Shown: piece by piece, positions 36,503 through 44,870 of the stretch | How positions within the stretch are numbered: the first letter of the stretch is position 1 | Layout: every line of letters begins with the position of its first letter | Source of the DNA: Woeseiaceae bacterium | Lineage (GTDB): Bacteria > Pseudomonadota > Gammaproteobacteria > Steroidobacterales > Woeseiaceae | Length of the DNA stretch: 64,000 nt | Direction: 5' to 3' | Assembly: GCA_028289545.1 (NCBI GenBank) | Contig: JANQPG010000016.1 | Location: 22,874-86,873 of the forward strand | Program-made: the position numbers and the translations under genes | The notes under the pieces: model-generated | The model's database searches: none | What the model was told of the DNA's origin: nothing | What the model saw: the letters and a program-made list of their open reading frames with translations, nothing else

Positions 36503-37386
36503 GGTGTTTCCCTGTTGCTGTTCTGGCTCAGGACAAGCCAGTTTCCGATCAGGATCAGAAGGATGCCGAGAGCCGCCGGAAAACTCCAGCGATAGCTTTC
36601 GAAGAACGTCGACATGATTAGCGCGACGACGGGGAACAGTATCGAGCTGTAGGCGGCGCGTGCCGCACCAATTCGGCGCAGCAGCGCTATGTAGCAGCCG
36701 AAGGCAACCGCCGAGCCAAAAACGGCAAGGTACAGAAGCGATGCTATGTAACCGAATTCGAAGGAGAAACTGAGAGGGCGCGATTGCGCCAGCGCGAGCA
36801 GCAGCGACAGCGCGCCGCCGAGCAGCATACCGTGCGCGTTGACGGCGACCACGGGCAGGCGCTGCTCCGCGCTGGCGACAGCGCTCATGTTGCCAAGCGA
36901 CGCGGACAGTGTGCCGCCCAGCACCAGCGCAATGCCGATCAGGGCCTCCGACCGGCCGCCGGGCAGCCTGAGCTCCGGGAGAAACAAGAGCGCAATCCCG
37001 GCAACGCCAATGACACCCGCGAGCAGCGAGCGCCGATCGGTGCGCGTGTTGAAGAACAGCCGCCCGAAAATGGCGTTGAGGATCACAATGAGGCTAAACA
37101 GCACCGCAACCAGGCCCGTGCTCAGGTAGGCCGTGCCGTGATAGATAAACAGGTAGTTGACGCAGAACAGCAGGAGACCCTGCAGCGCAACGGTGGGCAG
37201 CGCGCTCGACGGAACGCCGAGTTGGCGGCCGGTTAGCAAGGCATAACCGTAAAGCACCGCTGCCGCCAGCAGGAAGCGGTAGCCCACCGATACCGATATG
37301 TCGATTTCGCCCAGTTGGAACGGGATGGCGACCCACGTTGTGCCCCAGATGAGCACGACGCTCGCATAGAGCAGAAAACTTTGCAT
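36499..37386 (-). CDS. EamA/DMT family membrane exporter
   Basis: The 295-residue protein has ten hydrophobic helices in two repeated five-helix halves, as in the drug/metabolite transporter superfamily. It begins FLLYASVVLIWGTTWVAI, the usual first-helix motif with Trp-Gly-Thr-Trp. The second EamA half starts near EALIGIALVLGGTLSASLG. Substrates of this group include amino acids and metabolites and cannot be predicted here. Its stop overlaps the mscS start (ATGA), so the gene is translationally coupled to the channel. Confidence 0.92.
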   Translation of the reverse strand: MQSFLLYASVVLIWGTTWVAIPFQLGEIDISVSVGYRFLLAAAVLYGYALLTGRQLGVPSSALPTVALQGLLLFCVNYLFIYHGTAYLSTGLVAVLFSLIVILNAIFGRLFFNTRTDRRSLLAGVIGVAGIALLFLPELRLPGGRSEALIGIALVLGGTLSASLGNMSAVASAEQRLPVVAVNAHGMLLGGALSLLLALAQSRPLSFSFEFGYIASLLYLAVFGSAVAFGCYIALLRRIGAARAAYSSILFPVVALIMSTFFESYRWSFPAALGILLILIGNWLVLSQNSNRETP

Positions 37387-37415
37387 GGGTATCCCGGCGG
37401 CGCGAAAGGCGAAAG

Positions 37416-37482
37416 CCTACCCAATGAGGGCGCTATTTGCAGCTGAGCCCGGAGAAGCTACCCAATGAAGGCAGTGTTGGCA
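37416..37482. repeat. Two imperfect direct repeats, 41-bp period
   Basis: CTACCCAATGA at 37417 and again at 37458, each followed by a similar GGC-x4-5-TTxGCAGC tail, form two copies of about 30 bases between the propeller gene and the EamA gene. They lie at the start side of the EamA gene and might affect its promoter. No known element is matched. Confidence 0.6.
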
Positions 37483-37489
37483 GCGACGC

Positions 37490-38638
37490 TCAGGTTTCCG
37501 GGGATTCTCCCGGATTGGGCGCTTCGTCCTCTCCGCCGGAAACCCGCGGCCTGAACCGATGCATCCGGAAAGGGCCTTTCGCTTTGATGACCTCCCCGGA
37601 GTTCAGCACCACGTCGGGGAGTGCGCTGTCGGTGACGTACAGCCAGCCGTCGGGACTCAACGCAATACCTTCCGGCCAGCGGATATTCTCTGACTGAATG
37701 AGCGTGCGCGCCTTGCGGTCCCGTCCGAAGCGGTAGATGGCGTTGTGCTCCACGTCGGTGACGTAGACCGTCCCGTCGGCGTCCACGGCAAAACCGTCGC
37801 TCAAGGGTTTGGTTGCATAAAACTCGACGGCGGCCGCAAGCTGACTGTCTGGCAGGTAACGTGTGGTGAGATCCTCGAGCGGCACGCGGTACAGTCCCGA
37901 TCCGGAAATGGCGCCAAAATAAACCCACTTGTCGTCAACGGCAACGCCGTTGACACCGCCACGCATCGTCACGATTCCGCCCAGGAACGACATTTCCCGG
38001 TTGTTGCTTTCGATGACGTAGCGTTCGGCCGAGACTGAAGGATGGCGCTCCAGCACCCGCCGCGTCGAACCGGATTCCACGTTGTAAACGATCAGCGCCG
38101 GACTTTTACGCCAGTAGCTCGAGTCGCTGATCACAATGGTGTTGCCGTCCGGGCTGACGGCAAGGTCCTGCAGGAACGAGCCCTTGGGCGCAATGATGTC
38201 GTTGAAGCGCTCGTCGGCAATCAGGCTGCCCGTTTCGATGTCGAAGCCGAGGAGGCGTGGCTGGCGGATGCCGTGATTGCCGTGGTCGATGACCCAGAGC
38301 CGGCCCTTGCGGTCGGCGACGATGCCGAGTGGTGTATCGAGCAGCGTCTGCTGTGCTTTGCCGTCGGGCCACGGTTCCGATGCACCCTCGACAAATTCCA
38401 GTAGCTTGTTGCCGCTTGGGCGCGCCTCGGAATGGACCGTAAAAAACACCCGGCTACCGTCGGTAACGGCGACGTTTCCCAGCGGTTCGGGGTATTGCAG
38501 GACCTCTTCGAGGATCGACTGGTTCAGGATCGGCGTGGACGAGAGATTCGGATAGGGTTCGCCGCCGCCGTATCGAATCCATGCGAGCGTGGCGCTCGAT
38601 ACGGCCAGAAGGACGATGATCAGGAGGAGTTTCTTCAT
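37490..38638 (-). CDS. SMP-30/major royal jelly-like beta-propeller protein, exported
   Basis: The ATG at 38638 (MKKLLLIIVLLAVSSATLAW) starts a signal peptide; the longer upstream frame has no RBS support. The 382-residue product has the six-bladed propeller pattern of major royal jelly proteins and SMP-30-type enzymes, with repeated blades such as DTPLGIVADRKGRLWVID, GVNGVAVDDKWVYFGAI, SDGFAVDADGTVYVTDVEH and WPEGIALSPDGWLYVTD. Relatives bind or hydrolyse lactones and small ligands. Substrate is unknown. It is separated by about 100 bases on each side from its neighbours on the same strand. Confidence 0.87.
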   Translation of the reverse strand: MKKLLLIIVLLAVSSATLAWIRYGGGEPYPNLSSTPILNQSILEEVLQYPEPLGNVAVTDGSRVFFTVHSEARPSGNKLLEFVEGASEPWPDGKAQQTLLDTPLGIVADRKGRLWVIDHGNHGIRQPRLLGFDIETGSLIADERFNDIIAPKGSFLQDLAVSPDGNTIVISDSSYWRKSPALIVYNVESGSTRRVLERHPSVSAERYVIESNNREMSFLGGIVTMRGGVNGVAVDDKWVYFGAISGSGLYRVPLEDLTTRYLPDSQLAAAVEFYATKPLSDGFAVDADGTVYVTDVEHNAIYRFGRDRKARTLIQSENIRWPEGIALSPDGWLYVTDSALPDVVLNSGEVIKAKGPFRMHRFRPRVSGGEDEAPNPGESPET

Positions 38639-38769
38639 CGCAAAGACGATGGGTTTCCAAAAAAGATGGGGTCCCGTAGCCGGTCCACGGCACGGAATTC
38701 TACAGCAAACACACCCCAAAATAGCCGACGGGCATCACGAACCCGGCCAGCAAAACGAACCGCCCGAAA

Positions 38770-39648
38770 TCAGCCGGCAAACGCCATGAGCCACCCAAAC
38801 GCGATTAACAGCACGGCCATGCCCCCGGCCACCTGCTGGCGTCGCCGGCAGCGTATTTTTGTGGCCACGGCGGTCAGCAGCATGCCGCCGGCAAATCCGA
38901 ACACGAACCCCAGTAGATGCGCGCCGACGTCGGTGTTCTCGTCGCCGGTACCCGTGAACATCAGCAGCGCCAGCCCGCCGACGATCGGGCCGTAGCGGTA
39001 CACCCAGCGGTCTTGCGGCAGGAGCTTGCCGCGCCAGACAAAACCGGCGGTCAGCCCGAGCGCGGCAAACACGGCGGTGGAGGCGCCGATAGCGCGATGC
39101 CCGGCGTCCAGAAACAGCGTGTTGGCGAGATTGCCGAGCGCGCCGGCCACGACAATGGTGAGCCAGCCTACGCCCGAACCGGCAAGGCGTCCCGCGAACC
39201 AGCCGAAGAACAAGCCGAACACGAGGTTGCCCACCAGGTGTTCGAGATCGAGGTGCAAGGTCAGCGCCGTCAGGACACGCCACCACTCGCCAGCGCGCAC
39301 GAGTTGACCGTCGATTCGCCCTTCAGCCAGCCAGTCGACGCCAAACGCGGCGCGGCCCGCCAGACCGGCGATGAGACAGATGCACAGGAAATAGCCTGCA
39401 ACACCCGGCACAGGGTCGTGATACTGAATCACCGGCGGCGGCTCGCGGGTCACCGTCGAGTTTTCTTCGTCGTACAGCCTCAGTTCGTCGCCGGCGCGGA
39501 TCGAGTAGGCCTCCGGGACGAGCAGCGCCGACGAATCGGTGTCGTGCACGGTTTCATGGGGTATGCCAGCCGCCGCAAGCACAAGAGCGCGATCAGCGCA
39601 GTCCCTCCGGTTGCGGCTTTGATAAACGACTCGGTATTCGTCGGACAT
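38770..39648 (-). CDS. Rhomboid family intramembrane serine protease with N-terminal DUF2007-like domain
   Basis: The 292-residue protein has a cytoplasmic N-terminal domain of about 70 residues resembling DUF2007 (SRNRRDCADRALVLAAAGIP), then about six membrane helices. The catalytic serine is in RAIGASTAVFAALG (GxSx) and the histidine in VGAHLLGFVFG; the HLxxN-like segment is LEHLVGNLVFG. It cleaves membrane proteins within the bilayer. Its start codon overlaps the stop of a mini-ORF created by a tandem repeat of the junction with the upstream sirtuin gene. Confidence 0.93.
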   Translation of the reverse strand: MSDEYRVVYQSRNRRDCADRALVLAAAGIPHETVHDTDSSALLVPEAYSIRAGDELRLYDEENSTVTREPPPVIQYHDPVPGVAGYFLCICLIAGLAGRAAFGVDWLAEGRIDGQLVRAGEWWRVLTALTLHLDLEHLVGNLVFGLFFGWFAGRLAGSGVGWLTIVVAGALGNLANTLFLDAGHRAIGASTAVFAALGLTAGFVWRGKLLPQDRWVYRYGPIVGGLALLMFTGTGDENTDVGAHLLGFVFGFAGGMLLTAVATKIRCRRRQQVAGGMAVLLIAFGWLMAFAG

Positions 39649-39695
39649 TACGGAGGTGTCCGGTCGCGATGGACGGTTCGGTGCGCGTCGGACAT
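39648..39695 (-). CDS. Mini-ORF 2 (15 aa) between cobB and rhomboid gene
   Basis: It encodes MSDAHRTVHRDRTPP and ends in a TAATG whose ATG is the rhomboid start. It is the second duplicated start copy, more diverged than the first. Confidence 0.38.
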   Translation of the reverse strand: MSDAHRTVHRDRTPP

Positions 39696-39742
39696 TATCG
39701 AGAAGTCCGGCAGCGGCAGACGATTCGGTACTCGTCAGACAT
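39695..39742 (-). CDS. Mini-ORF 1 (15 aa) between cobB and rhomboid gene
   Basis: It starts at the TAATG shared with the cobB stop and ends at the next TAATG. It encodes MSDEYRIVCRCRTSR, a copy of the rhomboid N-terminus (MSDEYRVVYQSRN) followed by a copy of the sirtuin C-terminus (RLTSR). It is likely to matter only for translational coupling, if it is translated at all. Confidence 0.4.
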   Translation of the reverse strand: MSDEYRIVCRCRTSR

Positions 39743-40617
39743 TACCGGGAAGTGAGGCGGATCTCCGGGTTTGCAAGCCTGTCCCTGTCGACCGAACCCA
39801 GTAGCCCCGCAACCGCCGACAGCGTTACAGCGCAGTCGGCATCCAGCTTGAGTGCGGCCAGCGCGTCGGCGCGCGTGCGGCCGCGATTCAGTATGGCGAT
39901 CGGTTTGCCGAGGGCATCGGCGCGGCGCGGAAAGCGTAACCCCGAATACACCATGAGCGACGAACCGATCACGAGCAGCGCGCTACTGGCAGCGATCGAC
40001 GCATAGGCCTGCTCAACACGCGCTACCGGCACGTTCTCGCCAAAGAACACGACGTCCGGCTTGACGATGCCTCCGCAGACCGGGCAGTCCGGCACGTCGA
40101 ATGCGCTGGTGTCGTTATCCTCCAGCACGGCATCGCCATCCGGTTTCAGCGAACGAACCCTGCGATCCCATCGAGGATTGCGGTCTTCGAGCATCGCCTG
40201 CCAGCTCGATCGCGCCTCTCGCCAGCCGCAATCGAGGCAAACGACACGATCGAGTCGCCCATGCAGGTCAACCGTTCGCAAACTGCCGGCGGTTTCGTGC
40301 AGGCCGTCGACGTTCTGCGTGACGACAAGGTCGATGTGGCCGGCTTCCTCGAGATCGACCAGCGCGCGATGTGCGGCGTTGGGCTCGGCAGTCGACATGC
40401 GGTTCCAGCCTGCGAAGCTGCGCGCCCAGTAGCGCTGTCGGCCCGCAAGAGAGCCCGTAAATTCGGCGAACTGCATCGGTTTTGCGTGTTTCCAGTTGCC
40501 GTTGCGGTCGCGGTAATCGGGAATTCCGGAGCCTGTGCTGATGCCCGCGCCGGTGACTACCGTCAGCGTGCCGTGGCGGTCCAGAAAGTCGCCTAGCCTC
40601 TTCGCTGCTTCATTCAT
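39742..40617 (-). CDS. Sir2 family NAD-dependent protein deacylase (sirtuin)
   Basis: The 291-residue sirtuin removes acyl groups from lysines using NAD. The motifs are in order: TVVTGAGISTGSGIPDYRD (NAD site, about 20-38), TQNVDGLHETAG (about 100), the catalytic HGRLD, a zinc site of two CxxC pairs (VCLDCG and CPVCGG), VVFFGENVP and VIGSSLMVYSG. The RxxG/class II-like pattern suggests a relative of mitochondrial SIRT4-type sirtuins rather than E. coli CobB, so I leave the symbol blank. It is upstream of and coupled to the rhomboid gene through the repeated TAATG junctions. Confidence 0.95.
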   Translation of the reverse strand: MNEAAKRLGDFLDRHGTLTVVTGAGISTGSGIPDYRDRNGNWKHAKPMQFAEFTGSLAGRQRYWARSFAGWNRMSTAEPNAAHRALVDLEEAGHIDLVVTQNVDGLHETAGSLRTVDLHGRLDRVVCLDCGWREARSSWQAMLEDRNPRWDRRVRSLKPDGDAVLEDNDTSAFDVPDCPVCGGIVKPDVVFFGENVPVARVEQAYASIAASSALLVIGSSLMVYSGLRFPRRADALGKPIAILNRGRTRADALAALKLDADCAVTLSAVAGLLGSVDRDRLANPEIRLTSR

Positions 40618-40764
40618 GTCGGGGATTGCAGCACCCGCGCCGTGAGGGCGTCAAGCGGGCGGCTGCTGCCGGTCGCACACGGGCCCGGTGCAGGTTGTGG
40701 ATGCCTTAAGCCCCGGTTCAGGCAGACGCCAGCAGACTGAGCGGCAAGTAAAGGAGTACGAGTT

Positions 40765-40845
40765 TTGACCATGACCATCCTGAAACGTGTTTATTTTGCC
40801 GCGGCGCTGGCGTCCGCGGTATTCCTCGCGGTCTCGCTGTTTTAG
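40765..40845 (+). CDS. Possible small membrane peptide, 26 aa
   Basis: TTG 40765, nine bases after AAGGAG (40750-40755), opens a 26-residue frame that could also start at ATG 40771. It has a short basic head (TMTILKR) and one hydrophobic helix (VYFAAALASAVFLAVSLF), ending at TAG. Its size and shape fit single-span small proteins. The rest of 40618-40958 shows only promoter-scale sequence. Translation is not proven. Confidence 0.42.
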   Translation: MTMTILKRVYFAAALASAVFLAVSLF

Positions 40846-40958
40846 CCGGCTGTTCCAGCTGACTTTTCTGGCCGACAGCACCCGTCGACGGGCCGGATGC
40901 CCGCGACCGGCTGATTCGAGGTAAGCTCCAGCCATCGAAATTCAATGGGGAAGGGCTC

Positions 40959-41528
40959 ATGCGAGGTGCTGTCGCGACATTGGTCGCACTCTGCGCGGTT
41001 GTCGCGAGCGGCGCCGCGCGTGCCGAGGTTCTGAGTTCAGCGCCCGCCGGTTTTGTTGTCAGCCACGAAGTCATTATCGGCGCCGGACGGGACGCCGTCT
41101 TTGATGCGGCCGCCAGCGATGTCGGCCGCTGGTGGAGCAGTGACCATACCATTGCGGGCGACGCGGCGAGACTGACCATCGATCCTCGGCCCATGGGCTG
41201 CTTCTGCGAAATGCTCGGCGACGACAACGGCGTCGTGCACATGACCGTCAGCTTCGTCAATCGCGGCGTCATCATTCGTCTGACCGGCGGCCTGGGTCCC
41301 CTTGGACTAATGGGGGTTGCCGGCAACATGACCTGGGAGTTCTTCGACGCCGACGACGGCCGCACGCGTGTGAAGTGGACCTACGCCGTAGGCGGTTATC
41401 TCGACGGCGGCCTCGATGCCATTGCCGGGCCGGTGGACTACGTGATCAGCGAGGCGCTCGAGCGTATGAAGGCTTACGTCGAAACTGGCGACCCGGACAA
41501 CGCAGCTCTACCGTCATCCGGTGATTGA
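40959..41528 (+). CDS. Exported SRPBCC (START-like) domain protein
   Basis: The 189-residue protein has a signal peptide (VATLVALCAVVASGAARA) and one SRPBCC domain beginning VSHEVIIGAGRDAVFDAAA, with the AHSA1-like WWSSDHT and TWEFFDADDGRTRVKWTY segments. These hydrophobic-cavity domains bind lipids or other small ligands. Export to the periplasm is less common for the group. Its stop lies nine bases before the Nudix start, so it may be first in a three-gene unit with the Nudix and MBL genes. Confidence 0.88.
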   Translation: MRGAVATLVALCAVVASGAARAEVLSSAPAGFVVSHEVIIGAGRDAVFDAAASDVGRWWSSDHTIAGDAARLTIDPRPMGCFCEMLGDDNGVVHMTVSFVNRGVIIRLTGGLGPLGLMGVAGNMTWEFFDADDGRTRVKWTYAVGGYLDGGLDAIAGPVDYVISEALERMKAYVETGDPDNAALPSSGD

Positions 41529-41536
41529 ATGGCCCA

Positions 41537-42301
41537 ATGACTGATTCGACGATCGATTCGAAGATTCGTCCGTCCGCCACGGTTGTGTTGCTGCGCGCGG
41601 AGTCGGAAGGGCCCGAGCTGCTACTCGTCAAGCGCCATCCCGACACGGCGTTCGGCAACACCTGGGCGTTTCCGGGCGGTGTCGTGGAAGAGGGCGACGC
41701 CGCAGCGGCCTGCGACGGACTGTCGGCGGCCGCCGCTGACGACCTCCTTGATACCCAATCGGGTCTCGCCTACCTGAGCGCCGCCGCGCGCGAACTGTTC
41801 GAGGAAACGGGTGTGCTGCTCACAAGCAGCGGGGCGTTTCCCGCGAACCTCGAAAACCGGCGTCAGCAGCTGAACGAAGGGACGCTGGCATGGTCGGAGT
41901 GGCTCGACGAGGCGCAACTTCGCATCGACTGCACGGAGCTGCATTACTTCAGCTACTGGGTGACGCCCGAGGGGCTCGGCAAACGATTTGCGACGCGGTT
42001 TTTCCTGAGTCGGATGCCTGAGGGTCAGCAGGCCCGGCATTGCGGCAACGAATTGACGGACTCCGCGTGGCTGACGGCCAAACAGGCGCTCGACCAACAC
42101 CGGCGCGGCGACATGGCCATGATCTTTCCCACGCTGAAGACGCTCGAATGGTTGGCGGGGTTCGACAGCGCAGCCGCCGCCATCGAAGCAGCGGACCGAC
42201 TCGCCGCGACCGGCGTCGTGAAGATGCTGCCGAAGGCCGTTGTGGTCGACGGCGAGCGGCGCATACTGCTGCCCGGCGATGCGGGCTACGCGGCAGCGTG
42301 A
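41537..42301 (+). CDS. NUDT19-like Nudix hydrolase
   Basis: The ATG at 41537 (MTDSTIDSKIRPSATVVLL) gives 254 residues. The Nudix box is split: FPGGVVEEGD is followed by about 27 extra residues before AARELFEETGVLL. That insertion is characteristic of NUDT19-type enzymes, which hydrolyse coenzyme A and acyl-CoA. A TTG four codons earlier also fits the frame. The next gene is an LACTB2-like metallo-beta-lactamase overlapping by four bases (GTGA); the two families are neighbours or fused elsewhere, which suggests a shared pathway. Confidence 0.9.
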   Translation: MTDSTIDSKIRPSATVVLLRAESEGPELLLVKRHPDTAFGNTWAFPGGVVEEGDAAAACDGLSAAAADDLLDTQSGLAYLSAAARELFEETGVLLTSSGAFPANLENRRQQLNEGTLAWSEWLDEAQLRIDCTELHYFSYWVTPEGLGKRFATRFFLSRMPEGQQARHCGNELTDSAWLTAKQALDQHRRGDMAMIFPTLKTLEWLAGFDSAAAAIEAADRLAATGVVKMLPKAVVVDGERRILLPGDAGYAAA

Positions 42302-43134
42302 CCGCTTTTAGCCAACCGTTCCCTGCGGTCAGCCGATTGGCTGAAGGGCTCGTGCGTGTGCTTGCACCCAATCCTTCGATGATGACGGGACCCGGCACAA
42401 ACACCTATTTGTTCGGCCAGCGCGAAGTGGCGGTGGTCGATCCGGGGCCGGCCCTGCCTGAGCACCTCGACGCCATCGAGGCGGCGGCGGGCGGGCCAAT
42501 CCGCTGGATACTCGTGACCCATACGCATCCCGACCATTCACCGGCCGCCTTCGAGCTGGCGAGGCGCACCGGTGCGGAGTTGCTCGGCCAGCCGGCGCCG
42601 CTAGGACCGCACCAGGATGCGAGTTTTGCACCGACCCGCGTGCTCGAGGATGGCGACGTGCTCTCGACCGGCGAGTTTCAGCTGCACGCTGTCCACACGC
42701 CGGGGCACGCCTCGAATCATTTGTGCTTCCTGCATGCGGAGACCCGTTGGGTCGTGACCGGAGATCACGTCATCGAGGGTTCGACCGTCGTGATCGATCC
42801 GCCCGACGGCAACATGCGGGCGTATCTCGAATCGCTCGAAAAACTCAAGGCGCTGAACTGCGATGCGTTGCTGCCGGGACACGGCGAGAAAATCGACGAG
42901 CCTCTGCGCGTCATCGAATGGATCATTGCCCATCGACTCGAGCGTGAGGCCCTGGTGTTTGCGGCCGTGGCCGAGAATCCGGGCCTCGACAGCCACCAGC
43001 TCGTGCCGCATGTCTATACCGACGTGCCCGCTTCGCTCTATGCGCTGGCCGAACGGTCTCTGACGGCGCATCTCGGGAAGCTTCTGGAGGACGGGCGGGT
43101 TGTCCGTGAGGATAGCGGCTGGCGAAGTGCCTAG
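42298..43134 (+). CDS. LACTB2-like metallo-beta-lactamase fold hydrolase
   Basis: GTG 42298 overlaps the Nudix stop and gives 278 residues; the longer upstream frame runs through the Nudix gene. The metal motif THTHPDHSPAAF (HxHxDH) is complete, with further ligands in VHTPGHASNHL and the late LLPGHGEKI. The N-terminal segment LAPNPSMMTGPGTNTYLFG and a C-terminal winged-helix (about 205-278) match the LACTB2 endoribonuclease group. The substrate may be RNA or a thioester. It ends 24 bases before the pstB stop on the opposite strand. Confidence 0.92.
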   Translation: MTAFSQPFPAVSRLAEGLVRVLAPNPSMMTGPGTNTYLFGQREVAVVDPGPALPEHLDAIEAAAGGPIRWILVTHTHPDHSPAAFELARRTGAELLGQPAPLGPHQDASFAPTRVLEDGDVLSTGEFQLHAVHTPGHASNHLCFLHAETRWVVTGDHVIEGSTVVIDPPDGNMRAYLESLEKLKALNCDALLPGHGEKIDEPLRVIEWIIAHRLEREALVFAAVAENPGLDSHQLVPHVYTDVPASLYALAERSLTAHLGKLLEDGRVVREDSGWRSA

Positions 43135-43157
43135 ACGCGACCCCCAAGTCGACGCGT

Positions 43158-43967
43158 CTAACTGAATTTGCCGCGCAGGTATTCGCGAGTCAGCGCTTCG
43201 CGCGGGTTTTCGAACAGCATGTCGGTGTCGGCGTATTCGACGAGGTATCCGGTGCGCCGGCCGCCGTCGATATCGACGCCCATGAACGCCGTTTGGTCGG
43301 CGACCCGGCGTGCTTGCTGCATGTTGTGCGTGACCAGCGCAATTGTGTAGCGCTCCTTGAGTTCGAGCATCAGTTCCTCGATGCGCCGGGTGGCAATCGG
43401 ATCGAGCGCGGAGCACGGTTCGTCCATGAGCAGCACGGCGGGCGAGGTCGCGATAGCGCGCGCAATGCACAGCCGCTGCTGCTGGCCGCCGGACAGCGAG
43501 AGGCCGCTGCGCCTGAGCTTGTCCTTCACCTCGTCCCAGAGCGCCGCCTGCCGGAGCGCCGTCTCGACACGCTCGGCGAGATCGCCTTTGTACCGATTGA
43601 TGCGCAGGCCAAACGCCACGTTGTCGAAGATGCTCATTGCAAACGGGTTCGGCTGCTGAAACACCATGCCGATGAAACGCCGGACGGCAACGGGATCGAT
43701 ACCGTCGGCGTAGATGTCCTCGCCCTCGAACAGCACACGGCCCTCGATGGAGAAATTGTCGATCAGATCGTTGGTGCGGTTGAAGCAGCGCAACACCGAG
43801 CTCTTGCCGCAGCCGGAAGGACCGATAAAGCCGGTTATCCGTCCTCGAGTCACGGGCACATGACTGTCGCGCACGGCAAGAAAATCGCCGTAGTAGAGCT
43901 TGTCCAGCCGGCAATCGATGACGGTATCGCCATGGCTTGCCAATTCGTGTTCCGCTGCTGTCGACAT
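43158..43967 (-). CDS. pstB: Phosphate ABC transporter ATP-binding protein PstB
   Basis: The 269-residue ATPase powers the high-affinity phosphate importer. Walker [14 protein letters not shown], the PstB signature [11 protein letters not shown] signature [14 protein letters not shown] and Walker [14 protein letters not shown] are all present, and the switch His is in [10 protein letters not shown]. Its ATG follows the pstA stop directly. It is the last gene of the tonB-pstSCAB unit; no phoU follows. Confidence 0.97.
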   Translation of the reverse strand: MSTAAEHELASHGDTVIDCRLDKLYYGDFLAVRDSHVPVTRGRITGFIGPSGCGKSSVLRCFNRTNDLIDNFSIEGRVLFEGEDIYADGIDPVAVRRFIGMVFQQPNPFAMSIFDNVAFGLRINRYKGDLAERVETALRQAALWDEVKDKLRRSGLSLSGGQQQRLCIARAIATSPAVLLMDEPCSALDPIATRRIEELMLELKERYTIALVTHNMQQARRVADQTAFMGVDIDGGRRTGYLVEYADTDMLFENPREALTREYLRGKFS

Positions 43968-44870
43968 CTATCGATTCCTTTGCTGCTTTGCACTCAAGGC
44001 ACGACCGGCGGCGTTGAACAACATGACCAGCACGACGAGCACGAGCGACGCTGCCCACGCGAGCTCGATCTGGTTCTCGAACGGCATCCCGGAATAGTTG
44101 TAGATCAGCACGGCCAGGGAAGCCGTGGGCTCCATGAGTTCGATCCGGCCGAGCTGGTTGATCCAGTAGTCGCTGAACAGCGCCGTAAACAGAAGGGGCG
44201 CGGTTTCGCCGGACGCGCGAGCGACGGCCAGCATGATGCCCGTCATGGCGCCCGGCAGCGCCTGCGGCAGCACAACCTTGAGCGCCACCTGGGTCGGCGT
44301 GCAGCCGAGTCCGTAGGCGGCCTCGCGCGTGGCTTTCGGCACCATGCCGAGCGCCTCTTCGGCGGTTAGCACGACGGTGGGCAACATCAGTAGCGACAGC
44401 GCCACGCCACCGGCCGGTGCGGAGTAGCCGCCCGTCAGCAACACGACGGCGGCGTAGGCAAACACGCCGGCGAGAATCGAGGGCATGCCCGTCAAGGTCT
44501 TGATGCAGAATCTCGCCACGTTCGCGATCTTTGTACCGCGGCCGAACTCGCGCAGGTACAGAGCCGTGAGTATGCCGCTCGGCACCGACAGCGCGGCCGC
44601 AATGCCGACCATAACGGCCGTACCGACGATGGCGTTACCGAAGCCGCCTCCGGGCTCGAAGGCAACGGGCGGCAGCTCGGTGAACACCTCGGTACCGAGC
44701 CGTGCGCCGCCCTTGACGACCAGCATGTAGAGCACCGAGAACAACGGCGCACACGCGAGCAGCGCAACGAGCCAGGCCATGCCTGTCAGCGTGCCGCTCA
44801 ACAGCGTGTGCGGGCGGCGCCACGACCGCTTGAGTGTGTCGCCGCCGCGGTCATTGCGCGTGCGCCTCAC
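43968..44870 (-). CDS. pstA: Phosphate ABC transporter permease PstA
   Basis: GTG 44870 overlaps the pstC stop by four bases (GTGA) and gives a 300-residue permease with six membrane helices; the longer upstream frame is pstC antiframe sequence. The EAA-type loop ATREAAYGLGCTPTQVALKVV contacts PstB. Together with PstC it forms the membrane channel for phosphate. The first cytoplasmic residues are basic (RRTRNDRGG). All motifs are normal. Confidence 0.95.
   Translation of the reverse strand: MRRTRNDRGGDTLKRSWRRPHTLLSGTLTGMAWLVALLACAPLFSVLYMLVVKGGARLGTEVFTELPPVAFEPGGGFGNAIVGTAVMVGIAAALSVPSGILTALYLREFGRGTKIANVARFCIKTLTGMPSILAGVFAYAAVVLLTGGYSAPAGGVALSLLMLPTVVLTAEEALGMVPKATREAAYGLGCTPTQVALKVVLPQALPGAMTGIMLAVARASGETAPLLFTALFSDYWINQLGRIELMEPTASLAVLIYNYSGMPFENQIELAWAASLVLVVLVMLFNAAGRALSAKQQRNR

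Larger units (their letters stand above)
39599..39744. repeat. Tandem 47-bp repeat, three copies, across the cobB-rhomboid junction
   Basis: Copies start at 39599, 39646 and 39693; each ends with a TCGGTxxxCGTCxGA segment followed by CATTA. On the minus strand each junction is TAATG, a stop and a start sharing one base, so two extra 15-codon ORFs lie between the sirtuin stop and the rhomboid start. The copies differ at many positions, so the repeat is not recent. Confidence 0.92.

Noticed and set aside
39599..39744. Repeats as a possible CRISPR array
   Set aside because: Tandem copies abut with no spacers and coincide with a stop-start junction.
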